Assembly: GCF_014356525.2 (NCBI RefSeq)
Contig: NC_052504.1
Span: 65,381,114-65,445,113, forward strand
DNA from: Nilaparvata lugens
Taxonomy: Eukaryota; Arthropoda; Insecta; Hemiptera; Delphacidae
Reading direction: 5' to 3'
Length of the DNA: 64,000 nt
The notes beneath the pieces were generated by a model. It ran no database searches. It had not been told where the DNA came from and was given only the letters and a program-made list of their open reading frames with translations. Position 1 is the first letter of the stretch, and the number at the start of each line of letters is the position of its first letter. Positions 11,151 to 24,839 of this stretch are shown piece by piece. The position numbers were made by a program, and so were the translations under genes.

Positions 11151-14100
11151 TGATAGAAATTCAAAAAAGAACATCTGTTCTATTATTGCTTTTGTCACGT
11201 GGTATTTTAGCACCACAAAATATTTTTGAAATGAACTATTGAGCTTCAATGGAATTATAAAATAGAAAGGAATGATAGCCCAGTCAAAATACCACTCAAG
11301 TAAAATCGAATGTTGTTAGCGATAAAGAGTAATCATATTATCCAAAGCGATAAGAAAAAACATGCATAATTGTAATTCAACAATAATGAGGATCCATTGG
11401 CAGAATTAAAAATATTATAAAGCGGCTTATTTATTATTGGCAGATTATAAAAAATAAAAGTTTGCATGTACATTTGAGGTTAGAATTGTTTGTTTATATT
11501 TTTAAATGAATCAATCGATCTAGGATAAATCGATAGTTATTTGAATCAACACCTAACGAATCAGCTGGTTGTTTGATCAACCAGTACAAGTTGAATTATA
11601 AAGTTTACTCACAAAAGATGTATTATATATACTAAGGAAGGTTTATGTAAATAAATAGGGACAACTATTATTGCTGCATAAATATTTATTACAATCTAAA
11701 AAAGTACGAAAATCAAGAGTATACAAAACTCATATAAAAAATTAAATGTATATTGCATGATAGTATCGTATATCACGATTTATCTATTAGAATAGTCTAA
11801 GACAATCACTCCATATATTTATATAAAACTTTTTATTTATTTTTCTATAATAAAGTTCAAGAAACCCTGAATCTGAAGTAACCAATTGTATTGAGTTTTG
11901 CTAAATTAAAAAGCCGATCAGAAGGAGGCTTACAAATCGTTCAAGGAAGAGATGAAATTTTTCTGAAAATCACTTCTCTTTGGCTTGTGATCTCGCTCTG
12001 AAAGGATGCACATGGAAATTAGGGTGCTTCCTTCTTGTTAAATTAAAAAAATTATCAAGTCAATCCCTTGTTAAATGTGTACTATTTGTAATTAATGTTT
12101 ATTTATCTGTGAACTCAGTGTTGTTGAAGAGTTCTTAATTGTAATCAATTCCCATAAATATATCTTTAATACGGAAAGAAATCTATAAGAAATCTGGACC
12201 ACACGCGAGCCCAGCCGAGACGAAAAGGACCTGCATAATTAATTATTGGAAATAATTAATTCACTCTACAAGACCTCCAAGAACATCATTAATGTGAGTG
12301 TTAGTTCAAACGAGCTCGTTTTATAAAGGCCTTTCAATTAGAGTTGGGGAATTAATCAAAGCGCTATATAAATAAATTCAAGTCAAGGAAAATTTGCAAC
12401 GAGTTGAGTGCTATCATATAGTTTATAAGAACGTTTTATGAATTTTATTTGATTTATGTAGGAAGCTTACTTCCATGCACGGCACGGACTCATAAAAAAC
12501 CCTGAGATTTTTTAATATTAATTTAATAATTATTATTTCTAATTGATCAAAGCATGTCCTATTGAATCTACAGACCGAACAGGTTTTAAGTTGTAGAATT
12601 CTGAATTGACTTGAAGTCCATGTATCAGTATTAAACACAAATTTATAATTTTTAAAGCTCACAACTGTGAATGCTATTAAACCTTGTGATAATTATTGTT
12701 AAACTGTTAAAGAATTTATTTAAAGAAAATTATAGATATAAGAAAATTTTATATATATTGTTTTATGGGAATATATTTTGTGTTTTATGTCAGCATACAA
12801 AATCATAGAATTTTTTATTATATCCTAATTCATCTCGTGATATACAGTTTGAGCTGTCTTAGTGCTAAGAAAAAATATTCTGCAGCATATAGAATTAGTG
12901 AATCAACTAATATTGATCTCATTAAGAGCACTCAGTACTTATCATCCTTTGATGACAGCCATACTAGGTCGCCAGAAAAAATATATTGATAATTATATTA
13001 ATAAAGTTCCAGTTATATCATATAAGGATCCAGAGAGCTTCAAGAACTGGCATCATAAGTTCTAAGGAATTTCAGAAGGATAAATTGGTGGATACCTGTA
13101 TTCATAGCGAGTGTTTTAAAAATCAACTAGAAAAAACCATAGTTGGTCTTCATTATCCTCAATTGGATACATGGTTACTGGTAATCAGTCATCAAATATA
13201 TTTTTGATTTCCTTATTGGTATTCTTCAAGAACTTCACAGAAGCAGCGGTAAGAATTGTTAATCACCAGTCATTGAACCTTGTGGTGATTAAATATATTT
13301 GGAAAATTCATACATCTACCACTGAGCTAGAGCTGCGGTTTGAACCCAGCAATTTTGCGAGCCGGACGGCCTTAACTATTTGCGAATTTATTCGCAAATT
13401 AGGGACTTTAACAACCGCTCTTAGATATATTAAATTTACCATTTTACATAATATCACCCAACAAGTGGGGCAAAAGTCTACATCTTTACACTTTCTACCT
13501 GATTCCACTCAACCTCAATAATATTGTTCTGATAATTGATAAATATGTTTAATAATATTATTATTATTGATATGATAAAAGTATTGTTTTAATAATTAAT
13601 TATAATCATTAATATAATAATAGTATTGTTTTGGTAATCAATAAATATTTTTATTTTCACAAACTCTGTATAATTTATAATGGTGAATGTGAAACAGCTG
13701 CATCAAAGAAATTATCTCAAAAACATATGTTTAAGAAAACCATTTAGTTTTGAACTTCGATGCAATGTATAAGCCTACACGTGGCATGTATTATTAATTT
13801 TTCAGCTAGAACAGTTTTTTGAGACTGCTATATAAACGTCTACAGTTTTATCAAAGCTGTATCGGCAATATGAAAACGCATGCAGTTAATATGTCTTTAA
13901 ATAAAGGTGTTGATATCCACATGATAATTATTCTCTACCATTTATATTTAATTAAAATTTCAAAATTATTCAAGCCTTGATAGAATGATTGACTCACTGT
14001 ACAGTCAGTCGAAGATTTTAATATTGAAATTAGGGGTATTTTGGCAAGCTGAACAAAAAAGTAAGGTCCTATGCACCTTTATGATATTATTACTTCAAAT

Positions 14101-14924
14101 GAAAAATGAGTTTTGTGGGTTGTCAAAACTCCCCCTGAAAGAAAACTATTCATTTTATCCTATCTTTCAGTAAAATAACAATGATTTCTGCATTGAATAA
14201 CATCTATCTGGCCAACAAGAATCGAACTCTTTGTGAATTTAGATATGACCTACACTTTGGATTTATATAATTCTATTAATAAATTCATGGAAATTGAAGT
14301 ACTTTTTTCAGTTAGTTGATGATTAGTTAATGGAATTGATTATCAATAGAGAAAATGATTATAATTTCATCAATACAGAATTAGTTGAATGAATTGTCGA
14401 TGTACTGAGTTCTTGATCAACAATAATTCAATATTGGTATTTATCCAATCATTATTTTTTTCAGAAGTTATTTCATTTGAATTAGAAAATATTTATGAGC
14501 TCCTATCAATTTATCATTCATAACAATGAATTCTTCAAAACATGAATTTAATCAAATAAAAAATTGCCCATACTTCTGTATTCATGTTCGCATGTTTTCC
14601 ACTTGTGATGGATAGCCAAAATATTGTGGAGCGAGCTGCACGGCGAATTGTAATCGAGGGCTCTGATTGGCTGAAAAGTTCAGCATTCGGAGTGTGGTGA
14701 GGCGAGCAGTTAGAACAGAGGCAAGCGGCACGGCGAATGGTTCGGAGTACGGTACGGCGAATGATTAACAGCTGATTTTAACATTATGAAACATATGCTC
14801 ATGTTCGTTGAAAGGCAAGATGTTCGGAGGAATGCACGGTTTGCTGCGCGGTTCGAGGTTCGGTTCGGCATGTGTGGAGGCACCTTTAGTTGTTACAGGA
14901 CATTTATACAGATCACAGGCCAAA
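11151..14924. other. 3.8 kb AT-rich stretch, no gene recognised
   Basis: Very AT-rich, with short frames only. A tRNA-like oddity lies at 13314-13350 (see findings). At 14630-14770 the motif ACGGCGAAT occurs three times in a locally GC-richer patch that may be a transposon edge. No exon-like block seen. Confidence 0.45.
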
Positions 14925-15310
14925 GCAACATTTTTCACTTTTTAACCGTTCATTGCACAGCAAAGTCATGAGGAACCTTTTCGTTCAGGTACGAAAAAAA
15001 ATCAGATCTATGCAGAAAAATCCAATCAGGAGCACCGGGGGGTTCAGGAGAGGGCACTTTTCGAAAATTTTGATGTAAAATCACACCACAGCTTAAAACA
15101 AATTGGCCTACAGTCTTAAAACTTTGCACAAATATTCTTCAAACATGCTAGATGCGCACTAAGAACGGATTTTGAGATATTTTGCCTCTAAGGATTTCAA
15201 AGGATGAAAAAGGATCCTATTAAGTAAGCTTATGGTAAGGTGAACTCCATATGGAACTGAGATAATTGACACATGATATTCTAACATAATTATGTTGTGA
15301 TCATTGGAAA
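14925..15310 (+). repeat. Dispersed repeat F, copy 2 (5'-truncated)
   Basis: Matches 10760-11130 through blocks such as AGCAAAGTCATGAGGAAC, GATTTTGAGATATTTTGCC and AAGGATCCTATTAAGTAAG. Identity ends at about 15305. It lacks the first 170 bp of copy 1. The frames inside are not conserved between copies. Confidence 0.75.
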
Positions 15311-16437
15311 GCTTGAAACAATTTCATCAATTAGCTGATCGAATTGATTTTGCGTTGATTGAGAGCGCGAGCTTACTACGTGTTTGTTCCATCATTGTAT
15401 GCTTGGCCAGTTCGGTTTGTGCCTTCTATCAGCTGTATATGGATGGAGTCTCATACACTCCGATTAGAACAGAGCACAAACGTTTTCTTTGGTTAGGAGT
15501 TTGTTGATAATTCTTTTTTTCCAAATTCAAATTTTATTGCCATCAAAAATCACATTGAAAACTTTCTTAATAGACAACAAGATTACAGAAACAAAATGTC
15601 AAACATATACCTACATTTATTTGTAGCACGGCCAGGAGAAGACAAACTTGAGTACTAGCCGTGAGTTTATTAAATATAACTTAATATATATATATATAAT
15701 ATATATATATATATAATATATATATATATTGTTAATATTTTGTGAATAAAAATTACGATTTGATGAGAGATGCGAGTAATTCCTTATAATAAAAATTTGA
15801 TCCGAATGGTTATTCATAATACAGTAGTCGGGGTTACTGCAATCCAAAATTTTCTTTTCTGTACGGTAGCTAATAAATTTCATACATATTGATTGTATCC
15901 AGTGTTCATAATGGAAATAATTGAACTACTCAAAATTAATGGCTTACTGGTCCCTCATAGATTTATAGTATTCCTGGTGATTGAGCCTGTCTTTTTCAGC
16001 GTTGTCTATTAATAATAAAGCTTAATTTACAACTAGCTTACAACTAGCTTTACAGCGAACTCCATACCGCCAATGTATCTCATGTTACACTTGACTTTAT
16101 TTGGTGAATCATGAAATTTATCTGACAATCAACATGTTCATTTACATCTCAATACGGACTTCCTATGTGCTTAGTCATGCAGCATTCATTATTCCGAAAA
16201 CTTATTATTCTTCTCGATCAATTGGTAGTAATATCTATCAGTAAAGTTTTCAATTAAAAAAAAAAGGTTATATCAGTGTTTCAAAGAAAAATATTCAATG
16301 TTTTCATAGCTGTAGATTGTCGATATATGGTCCAGGATATATGCTATGAATATGAGCTAAGCTATAAATTCAAAAAATTGTAAATTATTCTTTCATTCTT
16401 CAGTAACTAATGAATGCAATATGAATACTATACATAT
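15311..16437. other. No gene recognised; short AT microsatellite
   Basis: An AT dinucleotide tract lies at about 15684-15730. A frame of 67 codons ending at 15507 has no recognisable motif. The right edge is the start of the first long LTR. Confidence 0.45.
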
Positions 16438-18852
16438 TGTGATGAATCTTTCAAATAGATCTCATGAAAAGAGAGAAAAATTGTGATTACCTTTTAAAAT
16501 GAAAGAATTTGCTAAAGGAATAGTTAGCGACCGAGCGATAACACTTACTTATCAATAACTGTATATTAGATAAGAGTACCGTTCTGTACTGAATATTTTT
16601 CTAGGAAAATTATTCAATAAAATTATAATTATTTTGCGAATAAAGCACAAATTATTTATGAATCGCTCACTGATTTTGAGGTTACACTTTGTTTACTATC
16701 GATCAGATGTTTTTAAAAACAGTTCGAACGCAGCTGACTGATTCAAAGTATTGTCAAATGTCACGCTGGCTTCACGTAAGATATAATACCATCTCTAAAA
16801 ATCAAAACTATCCATAAAGGATCAAGAATTTCAAATAAAAAATAAAATGTATGTGTTATTGTTGAAATTATTTATTATTTAAGAAATTATATTATATGTC
16901 AGGTCTTATTGTAACTAAATAGGTCATAGCATGAAATTATATTATTGATAAAATGGCAGAAATTAATTATAATAATCTCAAACCTAATAAAAATTGTACA
17001 AGAATATAATTTATTAATAATTTAATTCAACTGAACCACATGGTAATTAAATCTCTATGGCAGGTCTAAGCCAATCACAGTGCATAGAAATAGCACCAAG
17101 ACGGTGATCGTTTGAAAGCAACACATGTTAATCTATTATCAGACACCAACCCTGCCTTATCAGTTACACTAGCACATGTACATTGTATGAGAGGAACTAT
17201 GTCTACAAGATTAAGCAGTTTTAAGAATTACATAAATTAAATCATTATTGTAATGAAAGGAATTGTATTCTACTGCTTGCCACTGACGTCATGTTTACGT
17301 CACAAGCGCTCTACCAATGGCAAATTTTTATGCAAATTATTACATTGAGATTCTGAGAAGCAAGGTCTAGCCTAAAAGCTTAGAGAAAAGAGCAGCACTT
17401 CCCTTTTGAAATCCTTACCATGTAGATCTCTTTTTTATAGTTACCAAAGACCTATTTGTGAAAATTTCTTGTTCGATTTTAAATGTTCTATTTGTGAGCC
17501 GATATTTTAGGCCAATTTATTTGTTATTCGTAAATTTCTGTTCTCATCAATCGATAAATTTAAAAGCTTAAAGTAAATTATCCCTTAATTAATTCGGTGA
17601 AGGAGATATTTAAATTAAAATTCCCCACGTGCTGAAACCGAAGCCTGGATTGCCGCCGATCAAACGATTTTTTGATCTAAAGAAGAAAACCACGACGACC
17701 AAGGAATTTCACGTGAGTTATAAGTCATAAGGGGCCCCAATCTACGCTTCGAAAATATTTTAGTGCAGAAAAACATAAATTTTTCTTCGTTAAATTATTG
17801 GCCACGCCGACAAGCGCTTTAGCATTTAAGAGCCTAGAATTTATTCATATTGAATTTATAAGAATTTGTAGTTGATTAACTATCCTCCGCTGCCTGAACC
17901 ACGACCCCGAACATTTTAAAAATATTTTCTATAATTCATTTTTCACTATTTTTTCAAACTGTTAGATCTTATCAATTGTAAAATTCTGTCGAATCACGCA
18001 TGGTATCATGCAAGCACAAGAAAATTTTTAACTATTCTATTAATGTTAAATTATTGCCAACCTGTAAATCAAATTCTGAATCTGCACTGTATGATTACAT
18101 ATTTTATTGTAATATATTTCAGTTTTGTTAATTCGCTTTCTGAGTTCGATTATTTCTTAAGCCTGTCAATTATTGTGTCTGATACGTTCTATATCATCAA
18201 GAACCGATCGAATACGATCATTGGAATAATCGAATTGAGCTGGATATTGGAACAGGTCTAAGTGGATGTAGCGAGTGGGGTCAGATCGAGATATTTATTC
18301 TTTGTCCTTACCTGCTCATATATCAGCTTTTATCTGTTACCTACCTCGACTTTGGAGCGAACGCATCAATTGTACAGCAGTGGCAGCCATAGATCATATA
18401 AATTCCTACAATAGAGCTTAAAATCCGACAAGACTCTGTTCTCGAAATATTCTGAACGATATTTGGTCCAAATACCGTATTTTAATCCTTCAGAACTTAT
18501 TAGAGACGCAGTCCCGTAAATTATCTACATCGGGATTTTGCTCGACCTGTATGATTTTGTATGCTCATTCTTCACAGGTAATAATTTTAAGGTATCCGTC
18601 TTCAGTGTCTAGCGATCGCTACACTACTTATAAAAATTTCATCACTATACAATTTGTCATTAGAAGAATCAAGGGTGAGCGAGCGTTTAGGCCTCCCGCG
18701 ATTCCGACAATTGTATTGAATCTTGTAGTGAATCAATCAGTCTGGTGTACACTCAGCGTCCACGCACGCAATTAAAAATTTATAGCCGCTACACCATTGA
18801 CTCAGTACAAGATTCACCCTACATGTGTGAAGCCGTTAAAAAACGCACTACA
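16438..18852 (+). mobile_element. LTR-1 copy 1: complete 2.4-kb LTR
   Basis: 2415 bp starting TGTGATGAATC and ending CGCACTACA, the TG...CA ends of LTR elements. It aligns over its whole length with the 3' LTR at 26297-28715. It is the most divergent of the four copies: for example the text near 18355 and near 17560 differs from copies 2-4, which agree with each other. It therefore probably belongs to an older or separate insertion, kept as a solo LTR or as the 5' LTR of a rearranged element. The TGA that follows it matches the first internal bases after the 5' LTR at 22513. It includes the splice-donor-like ACGTGAGTTATA at 17711. Confidence 0.88.
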
Positions 18853-18861
18853 TGAGATCTA

Positions 18862-20120
18862 TTTGTTACTATCGATCAGATGTTTTTAAAAACAGTTCGA
18901 ATGCAGCTGACTGATTCAAAGTATTGTCAAATGTCACGCTGGCTTCACGTAAGATATAATACCATCTCTAAAAATCAAAACTATCCATAAAGGATCAAGA
19001 ATTTCAAAATAAAAAATAAAATGTATGTGTTATCGTTGAAATTATTTATTATTTAAGAAATTATATTATATGTCAGGTCTTATTGTAACTAATAGGTCAT
19101 AGCATGAAATTATATTATTGATAAAATGGCAGAAATTAATTATAATAATCTCAACCTAATAAAAATTGTACAAGAATATTAATTTATTAATAATTTAATT
19201 CAACTGAACCACATGGTAATTAAATCTCTATGGCAGGTCTAAGCCAATCACAGTGCATAGAAATAGCACCAAGACGGTGATCGTTTGAAAGCAACACATG
19301 TTAATCTATTATCAGACACCAACCCTGCCTTATCATTTACGCTAGCACATGTACATTGTATGAGAAGAACTATGTCTATAAGATTAAGCAGTTTTAAGAA
19401 TTACATAAATGAATTATTATTGTAATTAAAGAATTGTATTCTACTGCTTGCCACTGACGTCATGTTTACGTCACAAGCGTTCTACCAATGGCAAATTTTT
19501 ATGCAAATTATTACATCGAGATTCTGAGAAGCAAGGTCTAGCCTAGAAGCTTAGAGAAAAGACAGCACTTCCCTTTTGAAATCCTCACCGTGCAGATCTC
19601 TTTTTATAGTTACCAAAGACCTATTTGTGAAAATTTCTTGTTCGATTTTAAATGTTCTATTTGTGAGCCGATATTTTAGGCCAATTTATTTGTTATTCGT
19701 AAATTTCTGTTCTCATCAATCGATAAATTTAAAAGCTTAAAGTAAATTATCCCTTAATTAATTCGGTGAAGGAGATATTTAAATTAAAATTCCCCACGTG
19801 CTGAAACCGAAGCCTGGATTGCCGCCGATCAAACGATTTTTGATCTAAAGAAGAAAACCACGACTACCAAGGAATTTCACGTGAGTTATAAGTCATAAGG
19901 GGCCCCAATCTACGCTTCGAAAATATTTCAGTGCAGAAAAACATAAATTTTTCTTCGTTAAATATTGGCCACGCCGACAAGCGCTTTAGCATTTAAGAGT
20001 CTAGAATTTATTCATATTGAATTTATAAGAATTTAGTTGATTAACTATCCTCCGCTGCCTGAACCACGACCCCGAGCATTTTAAAAATATTTTATAATTC
20101 ATTTTTCACTATTTTTCAAA
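18862..20120 (+). mobile_element. LTR-1 copy 2: LTR truncated at both ends
   Basis: Corresponds to about nucleotides 250-1520 of the 2.4-kb LTR. It joins copy 1 through a short filler (18853-18861) and fuses to copy 3 inside TTTTCAAA, which occurs both at the end of this segment and near the LTR start. This is a microhomology junction. It carries the same diagnostic bases as copies 3 and 4, so it is recent. Confidence 0.85.
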
Positions 20121-22513
20121 TAGATCTCATGAAAAGAGAGAAAAATTGTGATTACCTTTTAAAATGAAGAATTTGCTAAAGGAATAGTTAGCGACCGAGC
20201 GATAACACTTACTTATCAATAACTGTATATTAGATAAGAGTACCGTTCTGTACTGAATATTTTTCTAGGAAAATTATTCAATAAAATTATAATTATTTTG
20301 CGAATAAAGCACAAATTATTTATGAATCGCTCACTGATTTTGAGGTTACACTTTGTTTACTATCGATCAGATGTTTTTAAAACAGTTCGAACGCAGCTGA
20401 CTGATTCAAAGTATTGTCAAATGTCACGCTGGCTTCACGTAAGATATAATACCATCTCTAAAAATCAAAACTATCCATAAAGGATCAAGAATTTCAAAAT
20501 AAAAATAAAATGTATGTGTTATCGTTGAAATTATTTATTATTTAAGAAATTATATTATATGTCAGGTCTTATTGTAACTAAATAGGTCATAGCATGAAAT
20601 TATATTATTGATAAAATGGCAGAAATTAATTATAATAATCTCAAACCTAATAAAAATTGTACAAGAATATTAATTTATTTATAATTTAATTCAACTGAAC
20701 CACATGGTAATTAAATCTCTATGGCAGGTCTAAGCCAATCACAGTGCATAGAAATAGCACCAAGACGGTGATCGTTTGAAAGCAACACATGTTAATCTAT
20801 TATCAGACACCAACCCTGCCTTATCAGTTACACTAGCACATGTACATTGTATGAGAGGAACTATGTCTACAAGATTAAGCAGTTTTAAGAATTACATAAA
20901 TTAAATCATTATTGTAATTAAAGGAATTGTATTCTACTGCTTGCCACTGACGTCATGTTTACGTCACAAGCGTTCTACCAATGGCAAATTTTTATGCAAA
21001 TTATTACATTGAGATTCTGAGAAGCAAGTCTAGCCTAAAAGCTTAGAGAAAAAGAGCAGCACTTCCCTTTTGAAATCCTCACCGTGCAGATCTCTTTTTA
21101 TAGTTACCAAAGACCTATTTGTGAAAATTTCTTGTTCGATTTTAAATGTTCTATTTGTGAGCCGATATTTTAGGCCAATTTATTTGTTATTCGTAAATTT
21201 CTGTTCTCATCAATCGATAAATTTAAAAGCTTAAGTAAATTATCCCTTAATTAATTCGGTGAAGGAGATATTTAAATTAAAATTCCCCACGTGCTGAAAC
21301 CGAAGCCTGGATTGCCGCCGATCAAACGATTTTTGATCTAAAGAAGAAAACCACGACGACCAAGGAATTTCACGTGAGTTATAAGTCATAAGGGGCCCCA
21401 ATCTACGCTTCGAAAATATTTCAGTGCAGAAAAACATAAATTTTTCTTCGTTAAATTATTGGCCACGCCGACAAGCGCTTTAGCATTAAGAGTCTAGAAT
21501 TTATTCATATTGAATTTATAAGAATTTGTAGTTGATTAACTATCCTCCGCTGCCTGAACCACGACCCGAGCATTTTAAAAAATATTTTCTATAATTCATT
21601 TTTCACTATTTGTTCAAACTGTTAAATTTTATCAATTGTAAAATTCTGTTGAATCACGCATGGTATCATGCAAGCACAAGAAAATTTTTAACTATTCTAT
21701 TAATGCTAAATTATTATCAACCTGTAAATCAATTCTGAATCTGCACTGTATGATTACATATTTTATTGTAATATATTTCAGTTTTGTTAATTCGCTTTCT
21801 GAGTTCGATTATTTCTTAAGCCTGTCAATTATTGTGTCTGATACGTTCTATATTATCAAGAACCGATCGAATACGATCATTAGAATAATTGAATTAAGCT
21901 GGATATTGGAACAGGTCTAAGTGGATGTAGCGAGTGGGGTCAGATCAAGATATTTATTCTTTGTCCTTACCTGCTCATATATCAGCTTTTATCTGTTACC
22001 TACCTCGACTTAGGAGCGAACACATCAATTGTACAGCAGTGGCAGCCATAGATCATATAAATTCCTACAATAGAGCTTAAAACCCGACAAGACTCTGTTC
22101 TCGAAGTATATTCTGAACGATATTTGGTCCAAATACCGTATTTTAATCCTTCAGAACTTATTAGAGACGCAGTCCCATAATTAGCTACATCGGGATTTTT
22201 GCTCGACCTGTATGATTTTGTATGCTCATTCTTCACAGGTAATAATTTTAAGGTATCCGTATTCAGTGTTTAGCGATCGCTACACTACTTATAAAAATTT
22301 CATCACATACAATTTGTCATTAGAAGAATCAAGGGTGAGCGAGCGTTTAGGCCTCCCGCGATTCCGACAATTGTATTGAATCTTGTAGTGAATCAATCAG
22401 TCTGGTGTACACTCAGCGTCCACACACGCAATTACAAAATTTATAGCCGCTACACCATTGACTCAGTACAAGATTCACTCTACATGTGTGAAGCCTTCAA
22501 ATCACGCTCCACA
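20114..22513 (+). mobile_element. LTR-1 copy 3: 5' LTR of the element, missing its first ~12 bp
   Basis: Nearly identical to the 3' LTR at 26297, sharing small variants absent from copy 1 (for example TTAGGAGCGAACACATC). It begins at the microhomology junction with copy 2, so the TG terminus is gone. It ends CGCTCCACA at 22513 and is followed directly by the primer-binding region. Copies 3 and 4 thus bracket one element of about 8.6 kb. Confidence 0.88.
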
Positions 22514-22586
22514 TGATTTTGCCGGCCCAACGTGAGGCATTTAGATTCAGCACTACATGATTTTGGCGCCCAACAGTGATAGGCAT
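22510..22586 (+). promoter_or_regulatory. Duplicated primer binding site, lysine-tRNA type
   Basis: After the LTR end comes TGATTT and then TGCCGGCCCAACGTGAGGC (22520-22538). About 45 bp further on the LTR tail and site repeat as CTACATGATTT followed by TGGCGCCCAAC (22564-22574). The established lysine-tRNA primer site begins TGGCGCCCAAC and continues GTGGGGC. The second copy keeps the first half and the first copy keeps the second half. This supports an LTR retrotransposon primed by tRNA-Lys. The duplication is unusual. Confidence 0.8.
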
Positions 22587-22591
22587 TGAAG

Positions 22592-22849
22592 ATGTGGATA
22601 ATCGACTACGAGGATTATTTAGTTGCTCAGTATACTATAGCGCTGACAACGGGAAAATTTTTTGAAAAATTCATGGTTGTGAATTTTTTCGAATTTAATA
22701 TTAACTGTTCACTGTTATATAAAATACAAGAAGTACCATACCCAATTTTTGAACAGAAAAGAAATTTATCGATTGATGAATTTTTAGAGAAAAAATCGAA
22801 CTCAGAATTTTATTATTGTGTTATTCGAAAATTGGTCGTACTATAAGTC
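22592..22849 (+). CDS. Short ORF directly after the primer binding site, unknown
   Basis: 85 codons from ATG at 22592. The peptide begins MWIIDYEDYLVAQY and ends CVIRKLVVL, and is rich in Phe, Tyr, Asn and Glu. It sits where gag or a leader would be. I do not recognise any domain. It may simply be an open stretch in untranslated leader. Confidence 0.2.
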
Positions 22850-23387
22850 ATAGGTATAGAGATATCATAAGAAAGGTCATATTATTTGAAGAATATTAGG
22901 TCTATATTGAAACAATTTATAAATATTTACAGAAAAGAGGATTGAAGTTATTTACATTTTTAAAAGTTTTTAAAACATAAAGAGGGAAGTAAAATTAAAT
23001 CACGGATATATTGCGGAATAATTCAAACAAAACACTGCCCCTTTTATATAAAATTGTGCAAAGACACTAGCCTATATATTGAATTGCGGCAAGAAATTAT
23101 AAAAGTAAGATATTTATAATAATAGTAATAATAATTATAAGAGCGTACCTGTATTACCGCATAAGTGTTCACTGTGTATCCTGTGTGTCCTTGTCATTTT
23201 TATGTTAACGATATTGCTAACTTGACTCATTTTATCACTGAACACATTGCTAAACCACTTTTTCCGTATTTCACTCACTACGAAGCTATCACAATTTCTA
23301 TTGGATTTCTTATTAATTATTTTATATATCACAACACTTTCACGTTTATTCACTGCACACTTTCGTTGCGCTATTTTTCCGCAAACT

Positions 23388-24839
23388 ATGGCAGGAAACG
23401 ACCAGGTCAATCCAAGTCTGTCGGACACCGAAGACATCTCACCCGATTGTTCGCCGCCATCCGCATCTGCCGCCGCATCCGCCGATTTCCATCCCAATGT
23501 ACTGGATGATTTATCTTCGCGCAGTGGAGGAGAGCTGCATTCTGGTGGAGGATACGTTGGTAGCCCAAGAGCCGGAGGATGAAACATCAGAAGAGCACTC
23601 AGTCGATGACGTCTCAGAAACAGGAACTCCCATTTCTCGCACCGTTGCTCGGATGAAAAACCAGCGGCTAACCAATAACCATGCACCCGCTCCCGCCGTT
23701 GACTGGACCCTCATCCTGAAAGAAATAAGGAAAACCAATGAAGCAATAAATAAAACAAATGCAGAAATAAAAAACTTAAATGAAAAAAGCGACCAAACAA
23801 AGGAAGAATTAAAGGAAGACAACAAACAACTAAAGGAAGATAACAAACAGCAAAGGAAGAATTAAAAAGGAAGTTCAAGAAGCAAAGAAGGTAAACGAAC
23901 AGGGTTTGGAGAAATTGAGTCAGCGGATGGATGTAGCATTCCATGACACAGATAAAACCATCAAAAAATTAGCTGAGTGTCTGGATAAATCAATTTTAGA
24001 AACAAATAACCGATTGGATAGGATATCTGAAGATATGCATATGGAAAAATCAGCGTCGAAGTCAGCATTAAGAACATATACATGTGGAGAAGGATACAAT
24101 AAAGGTGGTTAAAGTCAAACAAGCAAGCGAACATAACACATGTATGGAAAACCAACCCACCGAGAATGTCAAGACTGGAGTCGCGCCGCACCCCGCAGAA
24201 TGCCAAGAGAGCCGGACGACATCGCCCGCCAAGCTGAGGACGTCATCCGGGCATAGAGGGACAGCCCGTACCACCGCGCGCCGGACACCAGGAGTCCAAG
24301 GACGCTGCCCGCCGAGTGGAAGAGCAGCCCGGACCGCCGACCGCCCACATCACCATCCATCCACCGAGGACAGCGCCTGCAACATATGAACCCAGCATTC
24401 ATGAAGATAGTCCAATAACAATAGAAATGAAATGGAAACATACAACAAATCAGAATCACAACCAAAACTGAAAACCTACAAATCAAAACAACGAACAAGA
24501 AGGATTACAATACGTCAAAGAAGAAAACCAACTAATAGAATTCATCTACATCGCCGTCATGTTAGGCTGAAATCGTACATCAAATCTTTTACAAGCATGC
24601 ATGATAGGAGAAAAACCATATCAAGAAGAACCTACAACCACCGCAGTCATGTTCGGTTAAAATCAAGTAGACTGTACACCGGCATGCAAAAAAGGAAAAT
24701 ATCATTTGGAAAGACACACAGACACCACCGGCATGTCAGGTTTAAAAAGATCAAACTGCATGTTACCGCCGACAAAGAGGAAACGAGTTTGAAAGAATTG
24801 ATTTACACCACAGGCACATTCGTTTTAAGCCAAGTTTAA
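23388..24839 (+). pseudogene. Broken gag-like gene with coiled coil and basic repeat tail
   Basis: Starts at ATG 23388 (MAGNDQVNPSLSDTED), an acidic and serine-rich head. A shift near 23500-23575 moves to the frame EDETSEEHSVDDVSETGTP, followed by a strongly heptad-like, Lys/Glu/Asn-rich coiled coil (ILKEIRKTNEAINKTNAEIK). Another shift at about 23855 continues as KKVNEQGLEKLSQRMD. A third near 24090 opens a Pro/Arg-rich stretch up to 24389. The last part (24432-24839) holds three to four imperfect repeats of about 87 bp encoding HRRHVRLK, HRSHVRLK and HHRHVRF, a His/Arg-rich array. A retrotransposon gag usually ends in Cys/His knuckles; no Cys is visible here. Position in the element supports gag; sequence alone does not prove it. 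Confidence 0.5.

Noticed and set aside
13171..13521. 116-codon plus-strand frame
   Set aside because: It crosses a tRNA-like repeat edge, shows no domain, and has no codon bias.
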